Shown here in pieces: positions 1 to 11,975 of a DNA stretch of 64,000 nucleotides (positions are counted from its first letter, which is position 1; each line of letters opens with the position of its first letter). The position numbers and the translations under genes are program-made. The stretch covers positions 686,807 through 750,806 of the forward strand of contig NQMI01000008.1 of assembly GCA_002270565.1 (NCBI GenBank), read 5' to 3'. The stretch is from Stenocarpella maydis (lineage: Eukaryota > Ascomycota > Sordariomycetes > Diaporthales > Diaporthaceae). The notes under the pieces are model-generated. The model saw only the letters and a program-made list of their open reading frames with translations, searched no databases and was not told where the DNA came from.

Positions 1-1
1 A

Positions 2-802
2 GTCCAGGGTACATCGACCAACGGCATCCCGCCCAACCCAATCCGTGGCGTCTTTGCGGAGTACTGCGTCATCGAGACGAGTCTTGTCTTCCCCATCCCA
101 GACGGCGTCACAGATCAGCAGGCAGCCGTCATCCCCCTCGCCTTCGCAACGGCTGTGCAGGCCATGATCCAACGTCTGCAGCTGCCCGAGCCTTCAAAGC
201 CTGCCAAGTCCGCCTTCCCCTTACTCGTCAACGGTGGTACCAGTTCCGTGGGAAAGTACGCTATCCAGCTGGCCAAGCTTGGTGGTCTTTTTGTCGTGGC
301 GACGGGGTCCAAGAAGAACCATGAGCTGCTGAAGTCTCTGGGTGCAGACGCTGTGGTGGACTACAACGATGCAGACTGGCCCGAGCAGGTTCGCCAGGTG
401 ACCCACGACAAACTGGAGCATGCGTTCGACTGCATCGCTGAGAAGGGCTCGCCCGAGACCATCGCTAAGGCCATGTCTCCCACCAAGGGTGGCCACATCG
501 TCGGCCTCCTTCCGTACAAGCTGGAGCACTCGAAGGTCAGGTATGAGAGCACGATTGTTTACACAGTCTTCGAGCGGCCCCTGAAGTACGGCGCCTTTGA
601 CAACTGCGGAGGGGAGCCGACGCCTGGAGATAAGGCTGTCTGGGAGAAATACCTCAGCTTGCTGCCCGAACTGCTCAGCAGCGGCAGGATCAAGCCCAAC
701 CGCGTCCGGGAGATGGGCGGCTTGAACGATATAGCAACCGGATTCAGAGAGCAAAAAGAGGGAAGGGTGAGCGCTGAGAAGCTTGTGTACAAGATTGCGT
801 AG
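2..802 (+). CDS. MDR-family zinc-type alcohol dehydrogenase/enoyl reductase-like protein (5' truncated by window edge)
   Basis: The frame is open from base 2 to the TAG at 800-802 and the start lies outside the window, so about 266 C-terminal residues are seen. The family (medium-chain dehydrogenase/reductase, enoyl-reductase-like branch) reduces enoyl or carbonyl groups with NAD(P)H. Evidence in sequence: the nucleotide-binding turn NGGTSSVGKYAIQLAKLGG (about base 230-290), a following LKSLGADAVVDYND segment that is typical of the second strand of the Rossmann fold, and the C-terminal GRVSAEKLVYKIA tail seen in this family. The first visible residues contain GVFAEYCVIE, which matches the end of the N-terminal catalytic domain. 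No intron is apparent. It converges on the sulfotransferase-like gene, with about 150 bases between the stops. Substrate unknown. Confidence 0.85.
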   Translation, partial: VQGTSTNGIPPNPIRGVFAEYCVIETSLVFPIPDGVTDQQAAVIPLAFATAVQAMIQRLQLPEPSKPAKSAFPLLVNGGTSSVGKYAIQLAKLGGLFVVATGSKKNHELLKSLGADAVVDYNDADWPEQVRQVTHDKLEHAFDCIAEKGSPETIAKAMSPTKGGHIVGLLPYKLEHSKVRYESTIVYTVFERPLKYGAFDNCGGEPTPGDKAVWEKYLSLLPELLSSGRIKPNRVREMGGLNDIATGFREQKEGRVSAEKLVYKIA

Positions 803-949
803 CTTCTATGGTTGCCACTGGTAGCACGCGCTGAATGGTGCATGGATACGGGTACGAAATCCAACAGTTTCGGGCAGCGAATTGAGAAAAAGACGAAATT
901 CATACCAAGTAGCTATCAAAAAGCCCGAGGCTTATGTGTCTCCAAGCAG

Positions 950-1923
950 CTATGCCTCTTGTGCCTTTACAAACGGGACTCCAGATTGTGGAAGCATCAC
1001 GCCGACTTGCATCATCGCCCAGATGAGGACGAACAGTGCGATCCAGTGAAGCACCCCTCTGCCTACGATGAAATACTTAACCATTTTCATGGTCTTCTGG
1101 TCGTTTATCCTCGGGTATGCCGTCGCTGGAGTCTGCTTGCCTAGTAATTGACAGATGGGCTCCCAGCCATCCTCGGCATAGAACTCCAGTACCTTTCTGC
1201 CCCTCTTCCTCGCCTCGTCTCTGACCCAGTCGTTGTGTTTATCATATATCGGCCGGTCTCGGAATGTCACCCCCCATCTCTCAACATACAAGTCGTCAGT
1301 AGCCTTCATCATCCTCATCATAGCCCTGTCGGATTTGACGAGGAACGTCGCGACCCAGAATAGCCAAGAGTCAAAAAACCGCAGCCCTTCCGAGAAGCTG
1401 GTGTACCACGAGGCAGCACCGCCGGAGCGCAGATTCAGTATGACCGGCGCATCGGGGTACACTGCAGCCCTTGGGAGTCAGCTTTCAAAGAACTAAGATC
1501 TTTTATTCCAACGCAGCGTGGACGGGATATAGTGTGGCTTTTGAGATATAGGCTCCGGGGAGGATCCTTATTCCCCAGCGGGTTAAAAGGTGCCTCTGGA
1601 AACTGCTTACTATCCATGAGGTCATCAGCAAAGATTATGGACGGGAAGTCAGCCGTGGCAGCGAAGCCTGCGAACAGCTGGCTGAGGATATTTTGCCGCT
1701 TCTGTGTGTCCTTCTCCAAGACGGCGGCTGTGACGAGACGCTGCCGCTCAGCACTGGGTTGCACGTGGGCCATGTGCATGCAGGGGGCAAACCCGAGGGT
1801 CTCGAGTGCAGACTGCAGTGATGATGTTGCACATCGTGGGAGCCCCAGGGCCAGCACTTGGGGATTGGTAGAGGAGCGGTCGAGCTCCTGGGTGGAGACT
1901 GTCTCGTGAACGAAACGCACCAT
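950..1923 (-). CDS. Sulfotransferase-like P-loop protein (Sulfotransfer_4 family), two exons, C-terminal membrane segment
   Basis: Exons on the minus strand are 1923-1611 and 1461-950, with an intron at 1462-1610 (GTAAGC..CAG). The join rebuilds the family-typical string DDLMDMYPDAPVILN, whose Met codon is split A|TG; this is strong support for the splice. The product is 274 residues. The phosphosulfate-binding P-loop region is LGLPRCATSSLQ (about residues 26-37), and ADFPSIIFADDLMD precedes the splice. Near the C-terminus, GVLHWIALFVLIWAMMQVGV is a hydrophobic span, suggesting tail anchoring. These fungal proteins are often mis-labelled NAD-dependent epimerases. The acceptor substrate is unknown. 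The sulfotransferase fold assignment is from family knowledge; activity is not proven by the sequence. Confidence 0.8.
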
Positions 1924-4190
1924 GGTGGCAGGTTAGAAACATGAAATATCAAAAGATATAGCCTTGTTGGATTAAGATATAGCTCAAGGATGCTGTATCG
2001 TCGACTGTGATCCTGCTGTATATGATACAGTCGACTACATGGCTTTCACTTACGAAACACACTCAGAAGCCGTCAGTATTATAATTTCGCAATCTCTGTT
2101 CTCTTCTCCCAATCCGGACTTCCCCCCTCGGTGATCCATTAGTCTAATTGTGATTGCTTCGACTTCCTCCCTGGGGAATGCCAAAGACTGCTTCTTCCGC
2201 CTCTCGGGTCTCGGATGCCAAGACTTGCAGTAAGATCGGGAAAGTATCTTAGGGCGCCCAGAAAATGGAGTCCGAAGGATGGAGGAATTGCGATAGCTGC
2301 TTTTAGCAGTAGCCGCTCAGACTCGCCGCCAGCTTCTTGGCTGTAGTATAGGAGCAGAAAAGAGACTGGTATGTAGATCCTGTCCTACTGTCGCTAGAGC
2401 TGGCGCCGTGGGGACGATAATGCTACGAGGATCGGACGAATGGGTCTTGCAGGTATGGAGCCGGTTCTGAGCTCGCGATCTGATGCTACCTAGGTATCTA
2501 GGAGCCGCAATTGGACCGCCCCGCGGGTCGGAAGCCTATAGGATATGTCTGAAGCCAGCTCCCTCGCGAACGATAACAGGGTAGGGACATCCGACAAAAG
2601 TCGCAGGATGTGTGTCATGAGACTAGGCAAATGTCCATGCATGGTCCGAAGCATGCACGCCGGTGTGAACGCCTCCCTAGGCCGGTCAAGTCTTTCTAGG
2701 GCTCGTGATGATGTCGAGAGACACCGACAGCCGCTTGCAAGGTCATATAGGGCCCGGTTCGTAGTAAGCCGACTTCCGAGCCGACGCTGATCATCCAAAA
2801 CGGACCGATGGAATGAATCCAATCAACCGTTGCTTCTTGGCGTGCCGAGATGCGGCTGTGATGCAAGTTGCCTGCGGTGTTACGCTGGTTGCCCTAGGAA
2901 TAAGAGATGCGGCGAGTGACCTGTACTAAACCGCTTTAGAGAAACCAATGCTGCGTTCAGAATGATCAGGCCGTGTCAAGGCCGTCGTATTGCGCAAAAG
3001 CTTATGGATGATTTTACCAATGTCCTTCCCCAGGAGTACCGGAATTAATTCCTTGCGCAAAGTTGCCCGTGGGTGTGGACACTTAGAGGAGCCAGGGTCA
3101 GCAATATCCCGTCATTCTAGTCACGGACTGGCCTGCATGGCAGGATGGGTGTGCACAGATTGGGGTTCCACGGCCTGATCGCAACATTCGTAGTTCGGTG
3201 GCCAGCGACAGGTTCGTTTTCCCGAAAAGCCTTCTCTTCTAGTCCCGCGCCTCTGCTCTTCGCACTGAGTATAGCTGTACGAACACAGCGCCACCAGAGA
3301 ACCAATTGGGGTCATCGAGCTGGCCAAAGCACATGGGTGGCCTTCACAAACGCCAATGGCCGATCTTACGGCTATTATGAGTACGTCTTGCTTGATCCGA
3401 CCATATCCCTAGTGCCCTCTCCTCTGGGATCCGTCTTTTGAGCTAGGTTCCTGGAGGAATATCAGCGGTTCCCACCCCCCCCCCCCCTTTTGCCTGCCTG
3501 AGCAATCGCTACTAGTATTACTAGAGCAAGTAAAAGTTTATAGCAGCGGGTTTCAAACAATTAATCGTAGTCTGTATTAGGGGTATGGATGTTGGTTAAT
3601 GAGGTGGAACTTGTGAGGATGTGATTGATGCTTCAAATTGTTCGAATAACTACGACCACATTTGATTCGGTCAGGGCATCATGGTCCAATCTTCCTTGGG
3701 CAACTAGTATCTTTTTATTTGCCATAGGTGTTGTTCCAGGGCATGCCACGGACACTCAGTTCCATGATCATCCTAATGGGGACAGCTTTATTTGAGGATC
3801 GCTCGAGTTCCCAAAGCCGTAGGTAAATGTCGTGTTGCTCTCACTGGATGCGCATAGGATAATACGGCAGCCGCACTGCCCCATAACGTGGCCGGCCCAC
3901 CTCTGGGCCACCATTCCCACACCATCACCCCCATTTCAAAGCTTAATAATACATCTAATTAAAATAATAAAGATAAACCTTTATAACTTAAATATAACAA
4001 TAGCTATTACATATAGTATATATATTTTAAAAATTAATCTTCTTTAAAACTTTATATAAAATAAATCTTGAAAATAAAGTTTTGAAATTTTAATTTTTTG
4101 AAATTTTTAAATTTAATATAAATATTTTATATATTTTAAATGGTATTATAGGATTTTAAGATGAGATTTCTATCTGGATAAAATTAACGA
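1924..4190. other. Gene-poor interval, no supported gene
   Basis: No open stretch here has recognisable domains, plausible splice structure or a conserved start. A run of cytosines lies near 3472-3488. A 98-codon open stretch at 3145-3441 on the plus strand is unrecognised and probably fortuitous. The interval ends in the AT-rich patch described separately. Confidence 0.5.
3930..4180. repeat. AT-rich patch, probable RIP-degraded relic
   Basis: The sequence abruptly becomes nearly all A and T (for example around 3950-4140), in contrast with the GC-rich flanks. Short AT-rich islands like this in Pezizomycotina are usually old repeats mutated by C-to-T changes. No coding potential or terminal repeat can be seen. 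Confidence 0.5.
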
Positions 4191-4244
4191 CCATGAGGCT
4201 ACCCGAGTACTTGATCTCGTTGACGACTCTGAAGAGAAGATTTC

Positions 4245-5056
4245 TCATCTACCAGCGGTCAATTCTGCACTATTGCGAGAGGCGACGAGTCTGACCAACC
4301 TGTCTGTCCTTTCCATCGCGACAGCCATATACCTACTGAATGCCCCGGTTGTGATGAGACCCTGATCCACAGGAGTAGTGAGAAAATTGGCGCCAGGGGT
4401 CTCGGAGGCTCCGGCGTAACCAAGGCTTTGGAATCCCGAAGTAGCGTTGCACCCGGAGGCTAGTGTCATTGACGCATTGGCGATGGCGAGACCCAGCGCC
4501 CTCATGGCGGCATTTGATGTAACGGTTCCATGGGGCCGGTCCATCCTTGGGTTTGAAAGTTGGTGACAGACTTGGATTGACTAAGTGCTGAGAGGTCACC
4601 GTCCAGTAATAATATCATGTAGGCGCTACAGATGGAGCCATAACAGACCCCTAGGCGCTCCGTGTACAGTTGCATGAAGCATCGCACGAGGCATAGTAGG
4701 ATGGGACTAATATAGTCGTCCCTGCGTGGTTCCGCAGTTGGAGGCTGGCTACTTGCCCTGGTGTTTCCGCCCTTGCCTCCTCCAGGAAGTACAAGCCTCG
4801 AGACCTCTGGAAAGTCACGGGTGAGACGTGAGCAGCTTTGTTTGGGCGTTTTACTTTTGGCCTCGGCCCCCAGTAGTATCCTTGGAGCGATGGGTATGCT
4901 GTTGAGAAAAGAGGGACCATAAAGAGAGCCGGCTCCATCAGAAATAGCATGGCCAGGGCACTCACGGAAGAGGCATTGACGGCCGAGGTGTTGAGTGACA
5001 GGGAACGCGCGTGGACGGTGGATATATAGAACATTGTCATATCGACAGGGTCTCAT
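4245..5056 (-). pseudogene. Decayed open region, possible relic of an A1 aspartic peptidase-like gene
   Basis: Two minus-strand open stretches (5040-4651 and 4544-4245) lie in a row but cannot be joined convincingly by splice sites. The downstream one reads GFQSLGYAGASETPGANF and then TPVDQGLITTGAFSRYM. This resembles the stretch between the flap and second Asp of fungal pepsin-like enzymes (GxxGLGY...FPxxLVxQGLIxxxAYSLWL), but the catalytic DTG/DSG motifs are not visible. It could equally be unrelated non-coding DNA. It adjoins an AT-rich patch, consistent with decay. Confidence 0.25.
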
Positions 5057-5060
5057 CGGT

Positions 5061-5742
5061 CCATCTGATGTATCGGCCGTTGTAAGGACCTGGTGTACTT
5101 CAGCATCATGCCATTTGAGCTGAAAAATTTGGTAGCCGTCGATTCCTCATCGTTCGATAGAGTTGTATCTCTGTGGGCAACATTTTGGCCTTCACATCGG
5201 TACGACGAAGATGCAGGTAAGCATCTCTTTTAGTGAGCCCTCAAGGGCGCTGGCCCGTGCCAAAGTCGAGGTGACACTAGAAAAGGGAGGACTTGGAGCG
5301 GCGCAGCAGACCGGCAGGGGATAGTGTAGATACACTGAATGGCCTAGATTGGATTTAGGGTCTATTTCGCCTTCTAATTTGGCAGGATTCTGTGGGACTT
5401 TCGCCACTATGGGAACGACAGCCAGCCGGATGAGATAAAGCGTCCCAAATATTAAATTGTGTTGTACCTTTTCCATTCGAAATTCTGGACCCACCAATTT
5501 ATACTTTTCCCAATTTGTTAGCAAAAGCATCTCTGTGTGGAAAATTCGACGTCTAAACCCAGGAGCACGACGCATGCGTGGAAAGCATGGCTCCGGCCAG
5601 TGACCCCTGTCGTATTGTTCCGGCAGACATTGTCACTGACTACGTTCTCAATTTCATGGAAGGGTGCTGCAATTACGCCTGCATTGGATATTTGCATTTA
5701 AATCTCTCCAACAACACTAGAATACGCTCATATACTTGCTTC
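5061..5742. other. Intergenic, nothing recognised
   Basis: A 127-codon minus-strand open stretch at 5575-5192 has no recognisable motif. The interval lies downstream of the FAD oxidase gene. Confidence 0.4.
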
Positions 5743-7588
5743 TTATGCGCGGCACATCCTGCCATCAGCAGCAACATTCCAGGCGTCGCTACCAACCGTC
5801 TTGAGCGCGTAGAACAGGCCCTCGGGGTCCCACTTGTTCTTTATCTGGAGGAGACGGTCGTAGTTACTGCCGAAGAATTTCTGCTTCCAGTCAGGAATGT
5901 TGAAATCGACCTCGTTGACGTAGTTGCCGCCGCCCGGGGTGGCCGCCTCGATAGGCGGGATGATGTCGTCCGTCATACGCTTCTGGTCCGCGATCATCTT
6001 GTCCCAGTCCGCGGGGTCGTTGCTCCAAGCCGTGGTGTATTGTACGTGGAGCACGCCGGTGCGGAAGGCCGGGTTCACCGCGTTGGAGACGCCAGCAGGA
6101 GCCTTGGCGTTGAAGGCAGTACCTGCGGAAAGGACACCAGCATTATCGGCTCCATAGCGGATGGCGGAGATGTAATTGGCACGGGAGCTTGTGTTGGCGA
6201 GGATGTCGCGTGGGACAATGCGAGACCCAAAGTTGTAAGACTCAACCACGACGTGACCATAGGGAAGAGGGCCCATCCACTTATTGTAGTGGTCGCGATA
6301 GCTGCTGTAGTTGGTAGCAGACAGGGAGTATGGGATGGACAGGTTGGCAAGTACGTCGAGGAATGGGCTGAGGATCGCCTGTGCCTCCTCCGCTGTCTTG
6401 TTGTAGGCCGTCAAGGGGTTGATGGCAAAGACAGAGCTGCTGTAAAGAAACACTACCATTGCGCCTTGGTCGGTCATACGAGGCAGAAGACCGTGGAAGG
6501 CGTCCAGCATCTGCCACCACTTTTCCTGGGTGGTGTAGGAGGCTGCGGTCTGCAGGCCGACACCACCAGTGACGGGTGCATCAGGGTAAGCCCGAACAGT
6601 GACGGACGTGACAACGGCGAAGGTCCCCGGCCCGCCACCGGAGAGGGCCCAGAAGAGGTCAGAATTTTGTGTACGAGAGGCAGTGGCAATGGACCCGTTG
6701 GCGGTGACGACCTCATACTCAAGAGCCTGGTCAGCAGCCATGCCGAAGTTAGTCGTCAAGGCCGAGTGGCCACCACCTTGGATATAACCGCCAGCAGGGC
6801 CGACGGTAGGACACTCGCCGCCAACAACGACAAGGCCTGCCGTCTTTCCAACCTCAGTGACTTCGTAACCGAGCACACCGGCGCCCATTTTGATGGCTGG
6901 CCCTTTCCACAGGTCGTCCGACCACTCGGTGACAGTGATTTCCTTGAGCTTGTGGGTCCAGACAGCCAGCGCTCCCGCACCGGTTGAACGTCCAAGATGA
7001 CTAGGTTCAAGCCGTCAGCTGAGACATGCCTCAACATAAAGAGAGGGGCCAGTCTTACTCGTGGCCAGTATTTCGGACAAGGAAGCGAATGTTGTTGTTG
7101 CGCGCAAAATTGACCGTCTCCGCAACGTCCTGAGCAGAGGTGACCTCGACAGCGTAGCTGACATAGTTGCCCAACTGACACGGCGTGGTACGGTCTGTGA
7201 ATGGGTCGCAAGACTGGTTTGCGAAATAGCTTTGCATTACCGAGGACGAAGATGGGAAGCTGGGCTGGGGTTAGAAATTCGCCCTTACACTTTTGAGGGC
7301 ATATCCAGAAACTCACTGCGTCTGCGGAAGGGTCCAGGAGTCACGCAGAGCCGTGCAAGCAGCCTCGTCGTATGTTGGGTCATGGCATACGGAGCCGATC
7401 GGGACAGTGGCGATGAGCTTCCCGCCCACCGTACTGTTCAGACTGTCCCATGAGGTCGTCGCGGGCCAGCAGGCATCACCAGGGAGGCAACGACAGTTGG
7501 CACCAGGAGCACGGTCTGAGATGAGTCCAGCAGCGGCGAAGGGCGTTGCAGCCAATGCCGCGGTCGTGGCGAAGACGGCTGACTTCAT
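5743..7588 (-). CDS. Secreted FAD-linked oxidoreductase, berberine bridge enzyme-like, three exons
   Basis: Exons are 7588-7317, 7259-7059 and 7000-5743, giving 576 residues. The introns of 57 and 58 bases have GTGAGT..CAG and GTAAGA..TAG ends. Both splices restore family motifs: the second gives RNTGHDHLGRSTGAGAL. The product starts with a signal peptide (MKSAVFATTAALAATPFAAAG). The FAD-binding PCMH domain carries His157 in NTGHD and Cys221 in GGECPTVGPAGG, followed by QGGGHS. These are the two positions that bind flavin covalently in bicovalent berberine-bridge-type enzymes. The BBE C-terminal segment includes KWDPEGLFYAL near the end. The family oxidises alcohols, sugars or secondary metabolites with O2, producing H2O2. 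The substrate cannot be told from sequence. It stands alone, with no visible metabolite-cluster backbone nearby. Confidence 0.92.
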
Positions 7589-10170
7589 TTTGTTGATGTA
7601 AAAGAATGTGGGTGCCTTATGGGAGGGGCAGGGGAAAAGAGTGAAGGGCTGGAGTGCAGAGACAACGGCTCCTCACGTCTTGGAGATATCAGAGGCCATG
7701 GCGGAGGGTTTTATATCAATAGTAAGCAACACCCCGGTGGCGACGGTGAGGATTCCGAGACCCAGACTGGGCTTTGAGCCGCGGGTGAGGAGCAAAAAGC
7801 GCCGTTAGTCTCCCTACTAGTGAAATCCCCTCCTGTATGGTCTAGGAGAAGTCGCGGTGTTATACATCCGCATTAGGGTTTTGGGCCGGATAGTGTGCCA
7901 GAGGGACCCCATAGGAGGCGAAGATGATCTCCCGCTATTCCTCGCCCGCCAGGGACCAGGGGTGCATAAGATGACATCCACCCATATTGCTTAATTCTCG
8001 CTCTGAGCGAAGGCTGCCGCGAGCGGCCGGGAGCTTGAACCGTTGCGGAGGCACATGGCATGATGGTTAGCGAGGGAGATGAGACGAGGGTATGTGGCCC
8101 ACCCAACATCAAGGGACCGAGGCTGTTGTTCGGAAAAGCCTTTCCTATCATGGCTCACGCTGGCAGCGGCTCTGCCAGGGGAATTTGCTTGTACTACACT
8201 AGATCCGCGCCGTTATCATTGTCTCCGGGCCTGGACGTCTGCAGAAGTGACCGGGTAGGCGGAAAAAGCCCACATGTGGTGGTCCTGGACAGTCAGCGTG
8301 CCAGTCCGTATTGCGTATTCACATGGTGACCATAGAGAATAATGTTGCGTCCACACCACCAACCTCAGCCTGTGAGGTTTTTCTTACCCCTCTCGCAGTC
8401 CTAGTCCTAGTCCCAGGGGCCCCCTCCTTAGATGCACAGCCCCGGATAGGGGGTCCCTCGGCAGTCTGATCAATGTTCGTGGGTGTGTGTCTGTTTTGTC
8501 GAGAGATGCATTTCTCCTTGGAGTCTTATCAGCCCCTACAAGTTAGAAGATTCTGATTTACTTCTGGGAGAATAATGGGATGCTATTCCATCTTGCCAAG
8601 TATTGTGTGCGACGGGACATAGGCGAGCTGCAGGCAATGGCAGTATGCGCACGCCACTGAGGCAGGAGGAGGTGCACCAGATACTGAGATGGGATCTATA
8701 CTTAACCCAGCTATATGGGTGACGAGAACTCGGGTCGCAAGTGGAGTATACGGTTTCACAGTTCGAAATTGCAAGGTTTGGAGCACTGCGACGTAGGCAC
8801 GGGGTTGGTCTTGGCTGCCTCAAGCCTGCAGGTGGAGGGACGAGGTTGAGGGCGTCGACGGTAGCCGTTAATAAGAACAAAGTGGTCTAGAAGTGGCAGT
8901 GCCATAAAGGCTTGCCATGTCATCTGAATTAATTTTACACTAGGTACCTCCATAGGTACAGTAAAATAGACTGTAGTTTATCTTACTAGACAAGGTACTT
9001 AACTACCTAGGTACCTAGGTACAGATGTCCCCACCATTGTTGGCAGGCGAGGCAGACGCGGCTCCCGTTTCCCCGGTCCACCAACCCTAGTATACAATAC
9101 ACATATTGCCATGGTATCGGCTATCAGCTATATGGACTGCAGTACAACCCAGAAGACATTCTGGAATTCTACATACAGTCGTGGGTATACACTAGGGCAG
9201 CGGTCATGCCCGTGACAAATACTGTACTGCACACTGATGTGAAGTGCTGTTCACATCAGGGTGACCCCAAACGCCGCCTATCACTTTACAGTGGGCAAGT
9301 GCAGCATTGTCTGATAGCGGTACCAGGCACATGGCGGGGGATTCGAAACGGGGTCCTTTGGGGTTGGCGGTTACGGAGGAGGAGCACCTCCGAATGCACA
9401 CTGGCACTGGCCAGGCTGCGTGCGGGCCACACCTGTGACCAGCAAAGGCGACAGACGACCAACATCCACCTCCGCACCCAGAACTGTCTCAAACCATCAT
9501 CGTCTTCTCCATAACCATCATCAAACCCGTGCAGCTCCTTTTGTCGCCATCAGTGAATCGAGGCAGGATCCTCTCTCGAAATTAACGCTGCCACTGCAAC
9601 TGCGGCTGAATCGGAAACCCAGCAGGCCAGCCAGCCCAGCACTCAAAGTAGACCGACTGTCCAGGCAGTGTAGGCACGTCATTTTTGTCGCGGCTTACTG
9701 CGATCCCCTCCACAAGGCGCTTGTTCCAACATTGCCTACCAGAGCTCCACCCGCAACCACAACGCCGTCGTCATCTTCGCTTTCTTGGGGCGGCCTTTCG
9801 TCTTTGTTTTTAATTCTCCTATCCCAGCCCGGCCACTTCGTTCTCCTTTCGCGATGACTTGGGAACTCACATGCCGACGCTTCACCCGCGCCATCAACAG
9901 CAAATATCTCTTCGACCGTATCGTATGTCATAACCTAGCCTCGAGTCTCCTTCCCCGGTGCACTGTCCTCTCTGACTCGCTGTCGTCATCTTGACCACCA
10001 CCAATCTTGCGCTCACCCTGCTGCTATCTTCGTATCCTGCTTCTGCGTTTCCCATTCCATCACAACCACAAACCCCCAATGCAACCCTGACATTGGCATT
10101 TTTTAGAACTAACAATTTTATTTGCATCTATCTGCAGCCCCTCCTTCATGCCATCATCTTCCTGATCGAG
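7589..10170. other. Intergenic interval, promoter and leader DNA only
   Basis: No gene is supported. There are tandem TACCTAGGTA palindromes at 9004-9021. The stretch from about 9460 to 10170 is C/T-rich, as is usual for the promoter and 5' leader of a fungal housekeeping gene, and leads into the Mpv17-type gene. Confidence 0.5.
7709..7719 (-). promoter_or_regulatory. Candidate TATA box of the FAD oxidase gene
   Basis: On the minus strand the sequence reads GATATAAAA, about 120 bases before the ATG at 7588, a normal spacing for a TATA-containing fungal promoter. Confidence 0.4.
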
Positions 10171-11172
10171 ATGGCCCTCATCGCCCGACTTGTCGCCAGG
10201 TACAACAGCTTCTATGCTGAACGACCTGGTATGTGTACCAACCAAAGCCTTCCATCGCCTCGAGACCCCGACCTTCAACCCAGAACCTATTTCTCCCCAG
10301 CCCCGATGCCGGGTTCGATGCAAATTTCGTACTGACAAGACCCAGTGCTCACCATGATGGTGACCAACGCCGTCCTGGGGGGCATCGCCGATACCGTCGC
10401 CCAGTCAATCACCGCTGTCCGCCACCGCGCCCTTAGGAAGGCCCCCTTGTCTCCGACCGCAAGGGATACAGCTTACGAGCTCGACGTCAAGGACCCGTTT
10501 ACCGAGCGCGACTTGATCCCAGATGCCAGGGGCCTGCCGCCGCCGTTTGACTTTGAGCGCCTGACGAGGTTCATGGCGTACGGTTTTGCCATGGCGCCCT
10601 TGCAGTTCAAGTGGTTTGGGTTCCTGTCGAGGACCTTCCCTATCACCAAGAATAGCGCTTTTGGGCCTGCCATGAAGAGGGTTGTCTTCGACCAGATCAT
10701 CTTCGCACCATTTGGTATGTTTACCCGACAATAAGCAATGGCTCCGACGGGACGCTAGCTCCGGGATCCTCACGACGGGCTCGATGGCAGTCCTGCGCAT
10801 GGAAACTAACAGAACGACAGGTGTTGCCTGCTTCTTCACCGTCATGACTATTGCCGAGGGTGGTGGCCGACGTGCTGTCATGTCCAAGCTCCGCGATATG
10901 TACTTCCCAACCCTGAAGGCCAACTACGCAGTCTGGCCTGCGGTGCAAGTCATCAACTTCCGTTTGATGCCTGTCCAGTTCCAGCTCGTGAGTGAATCCT
11001 GCCCACAGGCGTTCTCTGCCCAAGTTTACAAATTGCTGACCCGCGTGTCTAGCCCTTCGTGTCTACTGTTGGTATCGCCTGGACTGCATACCTGTCGCTC
11101 ACCAATGCTGCTGAGGAGGCAACCCAGCCAAACCCAGCCGCGCTCAGCCCTAACAACATTCGCTTGGAGTGA
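10171..11172 (+). CDS. Mpv17/PMP22 family membrane protein, four exons
   Basis: Exons are 10171-10228, 10346-10714, 10821-10987 and 11053-11172 (237 residues). All introns are GT..AG (117, 106 and 65 bases) and each join keeps the frame. Reading across the joins gives RPVLTMMVTNAVLGGIADTV, then IFAPFGVACFFTVM, then PVQFQLPFVSTVGIAW. The C-terminal block NYAVWPAVQVINFRLMPVQFQ is the family signature (Mpv17_PMP22 domain, W-P-x-x-Q-x-x-N-F). Members are four-helix integral membrane proteins of peroxisomes or the inner mitochondrial membrane, thought to act as small channels. The charged insert at about residues 45-75 (KDPFTERDLIPDARG) is typical of fungal forms. Organelle assignment is open. Confidence 0.92.
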
Positions 11173-11975
11173 TCAGGAACAGTGCCATATGATCATAAAC
11201 CACTTCTCTTCTTGCGTGTTGGTGCTCTCGGCGGTTCTTTTCGTACATAGAGGCTTGCCGGTAGGTTTATCGGGCATTTTGTGCGGCGTTGGTCTTTCTG
11301 CGGGTGTAAACACGATTGAGTCCTGAACTCCTGTCCCTTCTGGATCAGCTCAGCGGCGTTGGCGGTGTCTATTTTGGGTACACGAATTACAAAGTCCTAT
11401 AACTATTCAGAATGTTCAGCATTGCCCTCGTAGCGTAGACTACTATTGTATGATGTAGGGGTGGCCAAAAATGCCGTTGGCTCTGTTGCAGTCCCGGTCC
11501 GGTGTAGGCAAGAGTGCTCAAGGCAAGGCTCGTCTGGGTCAGGTTGTCAGGGGCTCGCTCAGAGGCCGAGAGGCTGTTTACATGTGTGGACTGTTTATCC
11601 ACTGAGATCTCATCCTAGAAGAATTACATGTTCCAAACACGAGATGCTGAGGCTAAAAATCTGCCAAGTCAAACGGTATCAGACCTCAGCCTGACCATTC
11701 AACGGCGAGAAATATCGCGCATGGAATGATCAGGAGAGCTCACGTCACCGGAAGCTCAGAGACTGCCCCTCCATAGCACACCCCTCACCCCACCCGACAA
11801 CACTTCAAAACCCAGCCGTCTCCCACCTTTTCCCTCACCAAGAGATCACCTGTGGTCAAGCATACACAAATACGTACGGATCTTCCCTCCTCCCGACTCT
11901 CACCTTGTGGTCACCTCCGGCACCACAAGATTTCCGCCTTTTCAATTGATACACGCACACACACAAACCGCAAAC
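11173..11975. other. Intergenic; 3' flank of Mpv17 gene and promoter of PGK
   Basis: No gene is seen. The stretch 11770-11970 is C/A-rich with CACACA runs just before the PGK start, as is common for highly expressed fungal glycolytic genes. Confidence 0.5.

Noticed and set aside
2490..2822. Overlapping open frames on both strands as a gene
   Set aside because: Both strands are open for similar lengths with no motif, codon pattern or splice signals.
5578..6987. A 469-codon plus-strand open frame
   Set aside because: It is the antisense of the FAD oxidase's last exon, has no domain, and exists because of the GC-rich codon pattern of the real gene.
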